9,637 bases of DNA, taken from assembly GCA_021203685.1 (NCBI GenBank), contig JAJQAS010000280.1:1-9637 (forward strand), written 5' to 3'. The stretch is from Clostridiales bacterium (GTDB lineage Bacteria > Bacillota > Clostridia > Oscillospirales > Oscillospiraceae). The position numbers and the translations under genes were made by a program. Position 1 is the stretch's first letter. Every line of letters starts with the position of its first letter. The notes beneath the pieces are model-generated. The model did no database searches, had not been told where the DNA came from, and saw only the letters and a program-made list of their open reading frames with translations. Below are positions 1-7,339 of the stretch, in pieces.

Positions 1-2
1 CT

Positions 3-716
3 TGCTACCTGCTCTATTACATCCTCCGCAAGCAGCCCGCGTTTTCTCTGCACCCCAAATACCTGTCTCTGAATGTGCTGCCCTCCATTCTCTCTTTGGG
101 ATTGCCCCTGGCTTGCAGTACCCTGTTGATGAGCGTTTCCAATATCGTTGCCAACAACAGAATGATCGCCTACGGCTCGGTGGCGCTGGCAGCCCAGGGT
201 GTAGCTGGAAAGGCCGGTATGCTGCTGTCCATGCTGCTGATGGGCATTTGCATGGGGTTACAGCCCGCGATTTCCTTCAACCACGCCAGAGGAAACCGGG
301 CAAGGGTCGGTCAAATCATTCGTTCCACCGCTGTGTTTACCACTCTGCTGGGCAGCGCCATCGCCCTGCTTTGTTTCCTGTTCCGACACCAAATCATTGC
401 CCTGTTCATCGACAACGCGGAAGTAATCGCCCACGGCTCAATCATGATTTTTGCCTCCATTGTCATTGGGCCGTTTTACGGGCTGTATCAGCTCTGTCAG
501 ACCTTTTTGCAGTCCACGGGAAAGGCGTCCTTCGCCACGCTTGTGGCCCTGATGGACAAAGGTATTTTTTATCTGCCTATCCTGTTGCTGATGGACCGGC
601 TGTTTGGGATGTACGGCATCGCCTTTGCCTCTGCTGTCACGCTGGTGTTTTCGATTGCTGCAGGCGTGTTTTTCAGCCTACGGTGGAACCGAAAGCTGGC
701 GCAGGAGACGGTGTAA
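3..716 (+). CDS. MATE family efflux transporter, C-terminal half (5' end outside window)
   Basis: Inner-membrane multidrug/toxin antiporter of the MATE (NorM/DinF-like) family, which exports small cations or drugs in exchange for Na+ or H+. The frame is open from the first bases of the window and stops with TAA at 714-716, so about 237 residues of a normally 440-460-residue protein are visible. Several hydrophobic segments match the second six-helix bundle of MATE proteins. Family-like stretches include SIVLSLG-type start of the second half (LPSILSLGLPLACSTLL), GVAGKAGMLLSMLLMG, GLQPAISFNHARGN and QTFLQSTGKA. An internal ATG at 75 is not the real start, because the homology continues upstream of it. 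The gene converges on the lacI-type gene, with an intrinsic terminator between them. It has no evident link to the sugar operon. The drug substrate cannot be told. Confidence 0.88.
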   Translation, partial: CYLLYYILRKQPAFSLHPKYLSLNVLPSILSLGLPLACSTLLMSVSNIVANNRMIAYGSVALAAQGVAGKAGMLLSMLLMGICMGLQPAISFNHARGNRARVGQIIRSTAVFTTLLGSAIALLCFLFRHQIIALFIDNAEVIAHGSIMIFASIVIGPFYGLYQLCQTFLQSTGKASFATLVALMDKGIFYLPILLLMDRLFGMYGIAFASAVTLVFSIAAGVFFSLRWNRKLAQETV

Positions 717-791
717 ACAACTCTTTCAAGCTGGGAGGCGCGTTCTTCATCGAAACAGTCAACTCGTGATGACAGAGCTTCTGCTTTCCCC

Positions 792-824
792 GCCGCCGGG
801 CCGTTCTGCCCGGCGGCATTTTTT
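792..824 (+). terminator. Intrinsic terminator after the MATE gene
   Basis: A perfect 10-bp GC stem (GCCGCCGGGC at 792-801 with GCCCGGCGGC at 808-817) closes a 6-nt loop. It is followed by A and six T (819-824). It lies 75 bp after the MATE stop codon and just beyond the end of the convergent repressor gene. The T-tract is only on the plus side, so it mainly ends MATE transcription. Confidence 0.9.
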
Positions 825-833
825 ATGGGTTCT

Positions 834-1838
834 TTACACCGACCCCCGCTTCACCAATCTGGTATTGACCTCTAGCTTCACCCGGCAGCGGTCCCCGGTC
901 TGCATCACATGGAGCAGCCGCAGCACTGCCTGCTGGCCCATGTACTGCTTCGGCACCTGCACCGTGGAGAGGGTCGGTTCCGTGTAGCTGCACACCGGCA
1001 TATCGTCGAACCCGATGACCGCCACCTGCTGGGGGATCAGGTAGCCCAACTCCTTCAGCGCTTTCATGGCCCCTGCCGCGATCAGGTCGTTGTCCGCAAA
1101 ATAGCACCGGGCGGGGATCTCGCCCTGCTCCAGCAGGTGCTTCATATCGTGGTACGCGCCGTCCATGGAGGGAGCCAGGGACAGCACCTGGGAGCGGGAG
1201 GCGGAGTAGCCGTTCTCCCGGACGGCCTTGAAGAAGCCGTCCGCCCGCTCGTCAAAATTGCCGATGGGGTAAGAGGAGCGCAGGTAGCCCGCCTGGGCGT
1301 GGGTCTTGCGCATGATGTAATCCGCCGCCGTAAACGCCCCCTGAAAGTTGTTGATGAGGACGCAGTCATAGGGGAGGTTTTCATAGTAGGTGTCCAGTAC
1401 CACCAGAGGGAGTTTCAGCTTTGCAAAGGGCGCGAAATCCCCCTTTTTCATCTCTGTAGCCAACAAAATCATGCCGCCGCAATAGGGCAGCCGGCGAAAC
1501 TGCGCCTCGATGGGAGTGTCCGCATTGAGATACTGGACGTTAAGGCTGTAATGCGCTTCGGCGCAGGCGGTCTCAATGCCGGAGATCACCTCGAAGAAAA
1601 AGGGAGTGTCCGTCAGCACCGCGCCGTGTTTGCGGTAGACCACCAGGGCGATGGTTCCCACCTCGTTCTGGGGCCGTTCGGCGGCGGTTTTTGTCATGTC
1701 GTAGCCCCGGGCCTCGGCCAGTTCCAGCACCCGCCGCCGGGTGGCCGCGCTGACGCCGGGTTTGCCGTTCAGCGCCATGGAGACCGCCGCCGCCGAAATA
1801 CCTAATTCTTTTGCCAGCTCCTTTGCCGTTACCGCCAT
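834..1838 (-). CDS. LacI family transcriptional regulator, probable repressor of the divergent sugar operon
   Basis: A 334-residue DNA-binding repressor of the LacI/GalR family, the usual length. Residues 3-22 form the helix-turn-helix (VTAKELAKELGISAAAVSMA), followed by the LNGKPGVS and TRRRVLELAEARGY elements typical of the family headpiece and hinge. Residues 60-330 form the periplasmic-binding-protein-like sugar sensor, with ERADGFFKAV near 197, ADNDLIAAGAMKAL at 248-261 and VIGFDDMP at 274-281. The ATG at 1836-1838 is preceded by AGGAGG (1846-1851 on the minus strand) at 7-nt spacing. The gene is transcribed away from the isomerase-transketolase-kinase operon, so it is inferred to bind the shared intergenic operator and release it on sugar binding. 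Its -35 box overlaps the inverted repeat, so it probably also represses itself. The effector is unknown; apiose or apulose would fit the operon. Confidence 0.93.
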   Translation of the reverse strand: MAVTAKELAKELGISAAAVSMALNGKPGVSAATRRRVLELAEARGYDMTKTAAERPQNEVGTIALVVYRKHGAVLTDTPFFFEVISGIETACAEAHYSLNVQYLNADTPIEAQFRRLPYCGGMILLATEMKKGDFAPFAKLKLPLVVLDTYYENLPYDCVLINNFQGAFTAADYIMRKTHAQAGYLRSSYPIGNFDERADGFFKAVRENGYSASRSQVLSLAPSMDGAYHDMKHLLEQGEIPARCYFADNDLIAAGAMKALKELGYLIPQQVAVIGFDDMPVCSYTEPTLSTVQVPKQYMGQQAVLRLLHVMQTGDRCRVKLEVNTRLVKRGSV

Positions 1839-1866
1839 AATGGTTCCTCCTGCAATCGTTTTTCAC

Positions 1867-1895
1867 AGCATAGCAGATTAAGTGAATTAAGTCAA
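1867..1895 (-). promoter_or_regulatory. Sigma-A promoter of the LacI-type repressor
   Basis: On the minus strand, TTGACT (1890-1895) and TATGCT (1867-1872) are separated by exactly 17 bp. This is a near-consensus housekeeping promoter 29 bp upstream of the repressor ATG. The -35 box lies inside the left arm of the inverted repeat, which predicts autorepression. Confidence 0.75.
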
Positions 1896-1958
1896 CGATT
1901 TTCTGAAATCGACTTAATTCTAAATTGTAGTTAAGTTCCTTCGTTGGTATCCTTAAGT
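1877..1958. promoter_or_regulatory. Operator region: inverted repeat plus five TTAAGT hexamers
   Basis: GAATTAAGTC (1884-1893) is mirrored by GACTTAATTC (1911-1920), with an inner CGATTT (1896-1901)/AAATCG (1906-1911) arm. TTAAGT occurs in plus orientation at 1878, 1887, 1931 and 1953 and in minus orientation at 1912-1917. Around the right arm, TGAAATC|GACTTAA is an imperfect palindrome centred on CG, the usual centre of LacI-family operators. The sites sit between the two divergent start regions and overlap the repressor's -35 box. The structure is seen directly; which repeats the repressor binds is inferred. Confidence 0.65.
1925..1953 (+). promoter_or_regulatory. Candidate promoter of the sugar operon
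   Basis: TTGTAG (1925-1930) and TATCCT (1948-1953) are 17 bp apart, about 34 bp upstream of the isomerase ATG. Both boxes are weak matches, as is common for regulated catabolic promoters. Two TTAAGT repeats (1931 and 1953) fall within or against it. Other placements in this AT-rich stretch are possible. Confidence 0.4.
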
Positions 1959-1986
1959 TATCAAATCTGAACGGAGGAACTACGAT

Positions 1987-3387
1987 ATGGCAAACATTGT
2001 TCTGGGCTACGCGCCCACCCGCCGAAGCATCTTCAGCGCCCCGGACGCGGTGAAATACCGGGGCCTGACCGCAGACCGCCTGCGGGAGCTGGGCGTCAGC
2101 TTCGTGGACATCGACGACATCAACGAGGAGGGCCTGCTCTACAACGAAGAGGATCGGCTGAAAGCGCTGGAAAAGTTCCGGGCTGCCGGGGTGGACGGCC
2201 TGCTGCTGGCCCACTGCAACTTCGGCACGGAGTACATCTGCGCTCGGCTGGCCAAAGACCTGGGGGTGCCGGTGCTGCTGTGGGGGCCTCTGGACGAGCG
2301 CCCGGAACCCAACGGCGTCCGCCTGCGGGATACCCAATGCGGCCTGTTCGCCACCGGCAAGGTGCTGCGCAGGTTCGGCGTTCCCTTCACCTACCTGACC
2401 AACTGTCGCCTGAATGACCCGGTATTCGAGCGCGGCCTGCGGGACTTCCTGGCCGTGTGCAACGTGGTCAAAACCTTCCGCAACATCAAGATTTTGCAAA
2501 TCGGCCCCCGGCCCTTCGACTTCTGGTCTACCATGTGCAACGAGGGAGAGTTGCTGGAGAAGTTCAACATTCAACTAGCCCCTATCCCCCTGCCTGAATT
2601 GACCGCAGAGGTGAAGCGGGCCATCGCAGACGGAGACGAAGTGACCCAGACCATCGCCTATTGCCGGGAGAAGATGGACATCAACGTCACCGAGGAGCAG
2701 TTGACCAACATCGCGGGCCTGGCCGTGGCGACGGAACGGCTCATGGGTAAATACCACTGCAACGCCGGAGCCATCCAGTGTTGGAACGCCCTGCAAAGCG
2801 AGCTGGGCATTATGCCCTGCGCCGCCAACGCCCTGCTCAACGACAAGGGCATCCCCGTGGTCTGCGAAACGGATATCCACGGCGCTGTCACCGCCCTGCT
2901 GGTGGAGGCCGCCGCCAACGACGACACCCGCAGCTTTTTCGCGGACTGGACCATCCGCCACCCGGACAACCCCAACGGCGAACTGTTGCAGCACTGCGGC
3001 CCCTGGCCCCTCAGTGTGGCAGGGTGCAGGCCCTGCATCACCTACCCGCTGGCCTTTGACTACCCCGGCGCCATCACTGCCGAGGCCAAACACGGCAACC
3101 TGACTCTGGCCCGGTTCGACGGCGACAACGGCAACTACTCCCTGCTGCTGGGCAACGCGAAGGGCGTGGACGGCCCCAAGGGAATGGGCACCTACCTCTG
3201 GGTGGAGGTGGACAACATCAAGCGGCTGGAGGCCAAAATCGTGGAAGGGCCTTACATCCACCACTGCGTTGGCATCCACAAGGACGTTGTCCCGGTGCTT
3301 TACGAAGCCTGCAAATACATCGGCGTCACGCCTGACCTGTACGACCCCATCGAGGAGCAGGTCAAGGCTTATCTCAGGGGGGAATGA
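1987..3387 (+). CDS. L-fucose/L-arabinose isomerase family sugar isomerase (candidate D-apiose isomerase)
   Basis: A 466-residue cytoplasmic ketol isomerase of the FucI/AraA-like fold (COG2407 type), interconverting an aldose and a ketose with a divalent metal. Metal ligands can be placed by spacing. E. coli FucI uses Glu337, Asp361 and a C-terminal His; here E272 (in SELGIMPC) and D296 (in CETDIHGA) are also 24 residues apart, and the C-terminal HHCVGIH (425-431) supplies the His. The ATG follows GGAGG (1973-1977) at 9-nt spacing. It is the first gene of the operon and would make the ketose for the downstream kinase. In the published apiose pathway the isomerase is named apsE; I infer that role from the neighbouring split transketolase and kinase. 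I am not certain that the characterised ApsE belongs to this same fold, and other aldoses remain possible. The isomerase family call is secure, the substrate is not. Confidence 0.87.
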   Translation: MANIVLGYAPTRRSIFSAPDAVKYRGLTADRLRELGVSFVDIDDINEEGLLYNEEDRLKALEKFRAAGVDGLLLAHCNFGTEYICARLAKDLGVPVLLWGPLDERPEPNGVRLRDTQCGLFATGKVLRRFGVPFTYLTNCRLNDPVFERGLRDFLAVCNVVKTFRNIKILQIGPRPFDFWSTMCNEGELLEKFNIQLAPIPLPELTAEVKRAIADGDEVTQTIAYCREKMDINVTEEQLTNIAGLAVATERLMGKYHCNAGAIQCWNALQSELGIMPCAANALLNDKGIPVVCETDIHGAVTALLVEAAANDDTRSFFADWTIRHPDNPNGELLQHCGPWPLSVAGCRPCITYPLAFDYPGAITAEAKHGNLTLARFDGDNGNYSLLLGNAKGVDGPKGMGTYLWVEVDNIKRLEAKIVEGPYIHHCVGIHKDVVPVLYEACKYIGVTPDLYDPIEEQVKAYLRGE

Positions 3388-3390
3388 TGT

Positions 3391-4221
3391 ATGAATTACA
3401 AAGCGTTTTCTTACGACCTGCGCAAAGACGTGCTAGACATGATCGTCTCCGGCAAGGGCGGGCATATCGGCGGCGATATGAGCATCATGGACACCCTTAT
3501 CACGCTCTACTTCCGGCAGATGAACATCTCCCCGGAAAACCAGAACGACCCTGACCGGGATTACCTCATCATGAGCAAGGGCCACTGTGTCGAGGCGCTG
3601 TACGCCGTCCTTGCCGCCAAGGGGTTCTTCCCCATTGAACAGGTGATTTCCGAGTTCTCCCACTTCGGCAGCAAATTTATCGGCCACCCCAACAACAAGC
3701 TGCCGGGCATTGAGATGAACTCCGGCTCTCTGGGCCACGGCCTGCCGGTCAGCGTAGGTATCGCCCTGGGCAACCGGATGGATGGCCGGAACAACCGCAC
3801 CTATGTGGTCATGGGCGACGGCGAACTGGCGGAAGGCTCCGTCTGGGAGGGCGCGATGGCCGCCTCCATGTACAAGCTGGACAACCTGTGTGCGGTGGTG
3901 GACCGGAACCGACTGCAAATCTCCGGCGGCACCGAGGAGGTCATGGCTCACGACGACCTGCACGAGCGCTTCTGCGCCTTTGGGTGGAACGTCATCGACG
4001 TGGCCGACGGCAACGACTCTGACCAGCTGAACGCCGCCTTTGAACAGGCGAAAACGGTGCGGGGCCGCCCCACCGTGGTCATTGCCAACACAGTGAAGGG
4101 CTGCGGTTCACCCGTGATGGAAAACAAGGCGGCCTGGCACCACCACGTTCCCACCCAGGCCGAATATGACCAGATCATCGCTGATTTTGCCGAGAGGAAG
4201 GAGGCAGCTCTCCATGAATAA
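3391..4221 (+). CDS. aptA: Transketolase N-terminal subunit (probable apulose-4-phosphate transketolase subunit A)
   Basis: A 276-residue thiamine-diphosphate-binding half of a split transketolase, the normal length for such subunits. The TPP/metal motif runs from GDG (142-144, GDGELAEGSVWEGA) to N173 (DRNRLQ). Conserved active-site histidines are in SKGH (65), GHP (99) and GSLGHGL (116). The ATG at 3391 is 3 bp after the isomerase stop and 7 nt after AGGGGGGA. The C-terminal subunit overlaps its 3' end by 8 bp, so the two are made together and should form one enzyme. In a sugar operon with an isomerase and an FGGY kinase, the best fit is transfer of glycolaldehyde from apulose 4-phosphate to glyceraldehyde 3-phosphate, giving dihydroxyacetone phosphate and xylulose 5-phosphate. 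A general pentose-phosphate transketolase or another ketose phosphate substrate cannot be excluded. Family certain, symbol tentative. Confidence 0.9.
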   Translation: MNYKAFSYDLRKDVLDMIVSGKGGHIGGDMSIMDTLITLYFRQMNISPENQNDPDRDYLIMSKGHCVEALYAVLAAKGFFPIEQVISEFSHFGSKFIGHPNNKLPGIEMNSGSLGHGLPVSVGIALGNRMDGRNNRTYVVMGDGELAEGSVWEGAMAASMYKLDNLCAVVDRNRLQISGGTEEVMAHDDLHERFCAFGWNVIDVADGNDSDQLNAAFEQAKTVRGRPTVVIANTVKGCGSPVMENKAAWHHHVPTQAEYDQIIADFAERKEAALHE

Positions 4222-5149
4222 GATTCCCAACCGTGCCGCCATCTGTGAGGTGCTGATGGAACAGGCCAAAACGGACAAAGACATCGTCGTGCTGTGCAGC
4301 GACTCCCGGGGCAGCGCTTCCCTGACCCCCTTCGCCAACGCCTACCCGAAGCAGTTCGTAGAGGTGGGCATTGCGGAGCAGAACCTGGTCAGCATCTCCG
4401 CGGGGCTGGCCAGGACCGGGAAAAAGGTCTTTTGCGCCTCCCCTGCCAGCTTTCTCTCCACCCGCAGCTATGAGCAGGCCAAGGTGGACGTGGCTTACAG
4501 CAACACCAACGTGAAGCTCATCGGCATTTCCGGCGGCATCAGCTACGGCGCGCTTGGTATGAGCCACCACTCCGCCCAGGACATCGCCGCCATGTCCGCC
4601 ATTCCCAATATGAGGGTCTATCTCCCCAGCGACCGCCACCAGACCCGCAAGCTGGTAGAGGCCCTGCTCCAGGACGAACAGGGGGCCTACATCCGGGTGG
4701 GCCGGAACCCGGTGGAGGACATTTACACCGAGGAGAGTTGCCCCTTCGTGATGGACAAGGCCACGGTGCTTGCCGAGGGGACGGACGTGCTGCTGGTGGC
4801 CTGCGGCGAAATGGTGCGCCCCGCGCTGGAGGCTGCCCGGCTGCTGAAAAATGACGACGTTTCTGCCGCCGTCCTGGATATGTACTGTGTGAAGCCGCTG
4901 GACACGGAAACGCTTTTGCAGTACGCGGAGCAGGTGAAGGCGGTCGTCACGGTGGAGGAACACGCGCCCACCGGCGGCCTGGGGTCTATGGTGTCTCAGG
5001 TGGTGGCCGCAAACTGCCCCAAAAAGTGCGTCAACCTGGCGCTGCCCGACGCGCCGGTCATCACCGGCACCTCTCAGGAGGTGTTCGACTATTATGGGCT
5101 GAACGCTGAGGGAATCGCAAAGAAAGCCGCCGAGGTGCTGCATGGCTGA
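4214..5149 (+). CDS. aptB: Transketolase C-terminal subunit (probable apulose-4-phosphate transketolase subunit B)
   Basis: A 311-residue partner subunit carrying the pyrimidine-binding and C-terminal transketolase domains. The catalytic Glu that activates thiamine diphosphate is E55 in VGIAEQN. Other family signatures are FLSTRSYEQ (80-88), GMSHHSAQD (115-123) and VEEHAPTGGLGS (247-258). An in-frame ATG exists at 4166, but 4214 is chosen. It has AAGGAGG (4198-4204) at 9-nt spacing, gives the usual N-terminus and length, and overlaps the upstream stop as ATGAATAA, which suggests translational coupling. It would assemble with the upstream subunit into a cytoplasmic two-chain transketolase. The substrate is inferred from context (see the N-terminal subunit). 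Confidence 0.9.
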   Translation: MNKIPNRAAICEVLMEQAKTDKDIVVLCSDSRGSASLTPFANAYPKQFVEVGIAEQNLVSISAGLARTGKKVFCASPASFLSTRSYEQAKVDVAYSNTNVKLIGISGGISYGALGMSHHSAQDIAAMSAIPNMRVYLPSDRHQTRKLVEALLQDEQGAYIRVGRNPVEDIYTEESCPFVMDKATVLAEGTDVLLVACGEMVRPALEAARLLKNDDVSAAVLDMYCVKPLDTETLLQYAEQVKAVVTVEEHAPTGGLGSMVSQVVAANCPKKCVNLALPDAPVITGTSQEVFDYYGLNAEGIAKKAAEVLHG

Positions 5150-6623
5150 AGCGCGCTATGTGCTGGGCATCGACCAGAGCACCCAGGGGACAAAGGCGAT
5201 TTTGTTCGATGAGCAGGCGGCGATGGTGGGCCGGGCCGACCTGCCCCACCGACAGCTCATCTCCCCGGAGGGATATGTTTCCCACGACCCGGAGGAAATT
5301 TATCGAAACACGGTGCAGGTAGTGAAAGATCTGCTCGACCGGCTGCACATCCCCGCCAATGCGGTGAAGGCCATTGGCATCAGCAACCAGCGGGAGACCA
5401 CCGTGGCCTGGAGCCGAAGCACCGGCAAGCCGATTTGTGACGCCATCGTCTGGCAGTGCGCCAGAGCCGAGGGCGTGTGCCGGGAGTTCACCCAGGCGGA
5501 ACGGGACTACATCCGCTCTGCCGCGGGGATTCCCCTTTCCCCTTACTTCCCGGCGGCAAAGATGAAGTGGATTTTGGAAAACGTGCCAGAGGCCAGGGCC
5601 TTGGCCGACAGCGGCAGCCTGTGCTTTGGCACCGTGGACAGCTATCTGCTGTTCGCCATGACCCACGGCAAGGTATTCAAGACGGACTACTCCAACGCCT
5701 CTCGGACGCAGCTGTTCAACCTTCACACTCTCACCTGGGACGAAACGATTTGTCAGCGATTTGGCGTTCCCGTGGAGTGTCTGCCGGAGGTCTGTTTCTC
5801 GGATTCCTGCTTTGGGGAAACGACGCTGGAAGGCGTTTTTCCCCATCCCTTTCCTGTCCACGCCATGTTGGGGGATTCCCACGCCGCCCTGTTCGGCCAC
5901 GGCTGCCACCACAAGGGGCAGGTGAAAACCACCTATGGCACTGGTTCCTCCATTATGATGCACGCCGGAGATGCTTTCGCAAAGAGCACCCACGGGCTGG
6001 TGACTTCCCTGGCCTGGGGCCGGAACGGGACCGTCAGCTATGTGCTGGAGGGCAACCTGAATTACACCGGCGCGGTCATCACCTGGCTTAAGGATGACCT
6101 GAATCTGATTTCCTCCGCCGGGGAGACCGAGGCGCTGGCGCTGGCGGCGAATCCCCAGGACACCACTTATCTGGTCCCCGCCTTTTCCGGTTTGGGTGCG
6201 CCCTATTGGGACACGGACGCCCAGGCGATGATTTGCGGCATGAACCGGGGGACCGGAAAGAACGAGATCGTCAAAGCGGCGCTGGACGCCATCGCTTACC
6301 AAATCACCGACATTCTGGAGGCCATGCAGTCGGACAGCGGCGCGCCCATCCAGCGGCTGTGCGTAGACGGCGGCCCCACGAAAAACCGCTACCTGATGCA
6401 GATGCAGAGCGACATCGCCTCTGTCACAGTGGCCGTTCCGGAGGCGGAGGAGCTTTCCGCCATGGGCGCGGTATTTATGGCAGGTATCGCCTGTGGGCTG
6501 TATACAGAGGATATTTTTGGCCGTCTGCGTTATGCGCAGTACGAGCCTGCCATGCCCCGGCACATCCGTGCTGCGAAGTATGGCGGATGGAAAGCTGCTG
6601 TGGGGATGGTCGTGAGGAAATAG
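5142..6623 (+). CDS. apsK: FGGY family carbohydrate kinase, glycerol-kinase-like (probable D-apulose kinase)
   Basis: A 493-residue ATP-dependent sugar/polyol kinase with two FGGY (actin-like) domains, the full family length. The N-terminal phosphate loop is GIDQSTQGTKA (9-19), the catalytic base is D245 in GDSHAALFG, and the C-terminal ATP-site motifs are FSGLGAPYWD (348-357) and CVDGGPTKN (407-415). Overall it resembles glycerol kinase. The E. coli GlpK glycerol contacts Arg83-Glu84, Trp103, Tyr135 and Asp245 correspond to R84-E85, W104, Y135 and D245. GlpK Phe270 (YGTGCFM) is Ser here (YGTGSSI), opening the pocket. That fits a branched or longer ketose with a glycerol-like end, such as apulose, but erythrulose or another short ketose is possible. 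The ATG overlaps the previous stop by 8 bp (ATGGCTGA), with GAGG 6 nt upstream. It is the last gene of the operon. A plain GlpK assignment is less likely because no glycerol genes are nearby. Confidence 0.88.
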   Translation: MAEARYVLGIDQSTQGTKAILFDEQAAMVGRADLPHRQLISPEGYVSHDPEEIYRNTVQVVKDLLDRLHIPANAVKAIGISNQRETTVAWSRSTGKPICDAIVWQCARAEGVCREFTQAERDYIRSAAGIPLSPYFPAAKMKWILENVPEARALADSGSLCFGTVDSYLLFAMTHGKVFKTDYSNASRTQLFNLHTLTWDETICQRFGVPVECLPEVCFSDSCFGETTLEGVFPHPFPVHAMLGDSHAALFGHGCHHKGQVKTTYGTGSSIMMHAGDAFAKSTHGLVTSLAWGRNGTVSYVLEGNLNYTGAVITWLKDDLNLISSAGETEALALAANPQDTTYLVPAFSGLGAPYWDTDAQAMICGMNRGTGKNEIVKAALDAIAYQITDILEAMQSDSGAPIQRLCVDGGPTKNRYLMQMQSDIASVTVAVPEAEELSAMGAVFMAGIACGLYTEDIFGRLRYAQYEPAMPRHIRAAKYGGWKAAVGMVVRK

Positions 6624-6792
6624 CGGTCTGGGACTGCGGTAATGGCAAACAAGGGAAACTCGTTCAGGTTTGTATACTAAGAGATGTCGTAGACAGATGA
6701 TACGTTCAATGAGACCTGTCCAGACATTTGTGCTAATTTAGAAGAAACAGAGAAGGCAGCGGAATCAGCATAATCCGAACAGATAACAACAG

Positions 6793-6840
6793 CCCAGCAC
6801 GGTGGTCACAAAAGTGACTGCTGTGCTGGGATCGTTCTGT
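6793..6840 (+). terminator. Likely terminator of the sugar operon
   Basis: CCCAGCAC (6793-6800) pairs with GTGCTGGG (6823-6830), and GTCAC (6805-6809) pairs with GTGAC (6814-6818) around an AAAA loop. The four bases between the arms can also pair, mostly as G-U wobbles, giving an almost continuous 17-bp RNA stem. The following bases are T-rich (ATCGTTCTGTTT) but not a pure T-tract. It lies 170 bp after the kinase stop. The other side is also fairly T-rich on the minus strand, so it may serve the minus-strand small gene too. The 240 bp between the kinase and that gene hold nothing else I can recognise. Confidence 0.6.
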
Positions 6841-6863
6841 TTAGGAATTATATGGGATATTGC

Positions 6864-7086
6864 TTAACTGAACAAAGGTTCCAATACTGAGAGTACGATG
6901 ATGAAGAAAACCGCAATGACAATATCGTATAAAACAACGCCAATGACCCGCAAGGTCGGGTGGCTGCTCCGTGTCAACGGCAGATGTGCCTGTACATTGC
7001 AGTAATTCGCAGAGAACAGAATGACACAAAGCCCCATCATGATGGGTGCATACTCCTTGAGATTGATTGAGATTGTCTTTTTCCAT
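6864..7086 (-). pseudogene. Frameshifted small two-TM membrane protein, family not recognised
   Basis: On the minus strand, ATG at 7084-7086 starts MEKDN, but that frame then turns into Cys/His-rich nonsense. Removing one base from the A5 run (T run at 7078-7082 on the plus strand) gives MEKTISINLKEYAPIMMG and continues to TAA at 6864-6866. The product is about 73 residues with two hydrophobic segments: one around YAPIMMGLCVILFSANYC, and a second around LRVIGVVLYDIVIAVFFI. A GGAGAA lies 11 nt before the ATG. The restored reading is much more protein-like than either broken frame. Without the repair, a 58-residue protein starting at the ATG ATG pair (7035-7040) is still possible, with AAGGAG 12 nt upstream. 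Causes could be a true 1-bp insertion, a homopolymer sequencing error or slippage. I do not recognise the family. Confidence 0.45.
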
Positions 7087-7339
7087 ATACCTTGATCTTC
7101 TCCGTGTTTCTGATTTTATGTCTGTATGTAAGCGTTCCGCAGGAATGCGCAGTCCATCCCCAACAGGGATGTTCAAAAAGGGGGTTGGGGATTCCCCCAA
7201 CGAGCCGCCTTTGGGCCGATTGTAGCCCAGAGGCATTGCTCGCGGATAACTGAAATGAAAACGTGTCAAAAGGTCATTTGTTTCTGCGTTTTCTAAGCCA
7301 AGGAAAATATTCGACCGTTATCACTGCAAGCGAAAGCGA
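7087..7339. other. Non-coding stretch after the sortase gene, with a GC hairpin
   Basis: No convincing gene is seen here. A hairpin GTTGGGG (7184-7190) / CCCCAAC (7195-7201) with a 4-nt loop sits in a G- and C-tract-rich section, preceded by AAAAAGGGGG. On the minus strand it is followed by a C-tract and TTTTT, so it could weakly terminate transcription leftward. A minus-strand frame open from 7269 reads Arg/Pro/Gly-rich text with no domain and looks like chance. Confidence 0.35.

Noticed and set aside
2..769. 255-residue plus-strand open frame overlapping the MATE gene
   Set aside because: It is rich in Arg, His and Cys with no membrane segments. The other frame reads as a clear transporter.
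1573..2574. 333-residue minus-strand open frame spanning the lacI-type/isomerase intergenic region
   Set aside because: It runs through both promoters and the operator and overlaps two solid genes in other frames.
4175..5143. 322-residue minus-strand open frame opposite the transketolase C-terminal subunit
   Set aside because: It is a mirror of a well-supported gene, with no recognisable motif or ribosome binding site.
5061..6563. 500-residue open frame on the minus strand opposite the kinase
   Set aside because: It is antisense to a kinase with all motifs intact. Its composition is Gly/His/Arg/Val-rich with no domain, as expected in GC-rich coding DNA.
6642..6680. Short reading MANKGNSFRFVY after the kinase
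   Set aside because: It has only 12 codons before a stop, and following in-frame text is broken by more stops. It may be a gene scrap but cannot be identified.
7084..7269. N-terminal part of a 142-residue minus-strand open frame (MTRFHFSYPRAMPLGYN)
   Set aside because: It has no domain or ribosome binding site, and its C-terminal part is the wrong frame of the small membrane protein.
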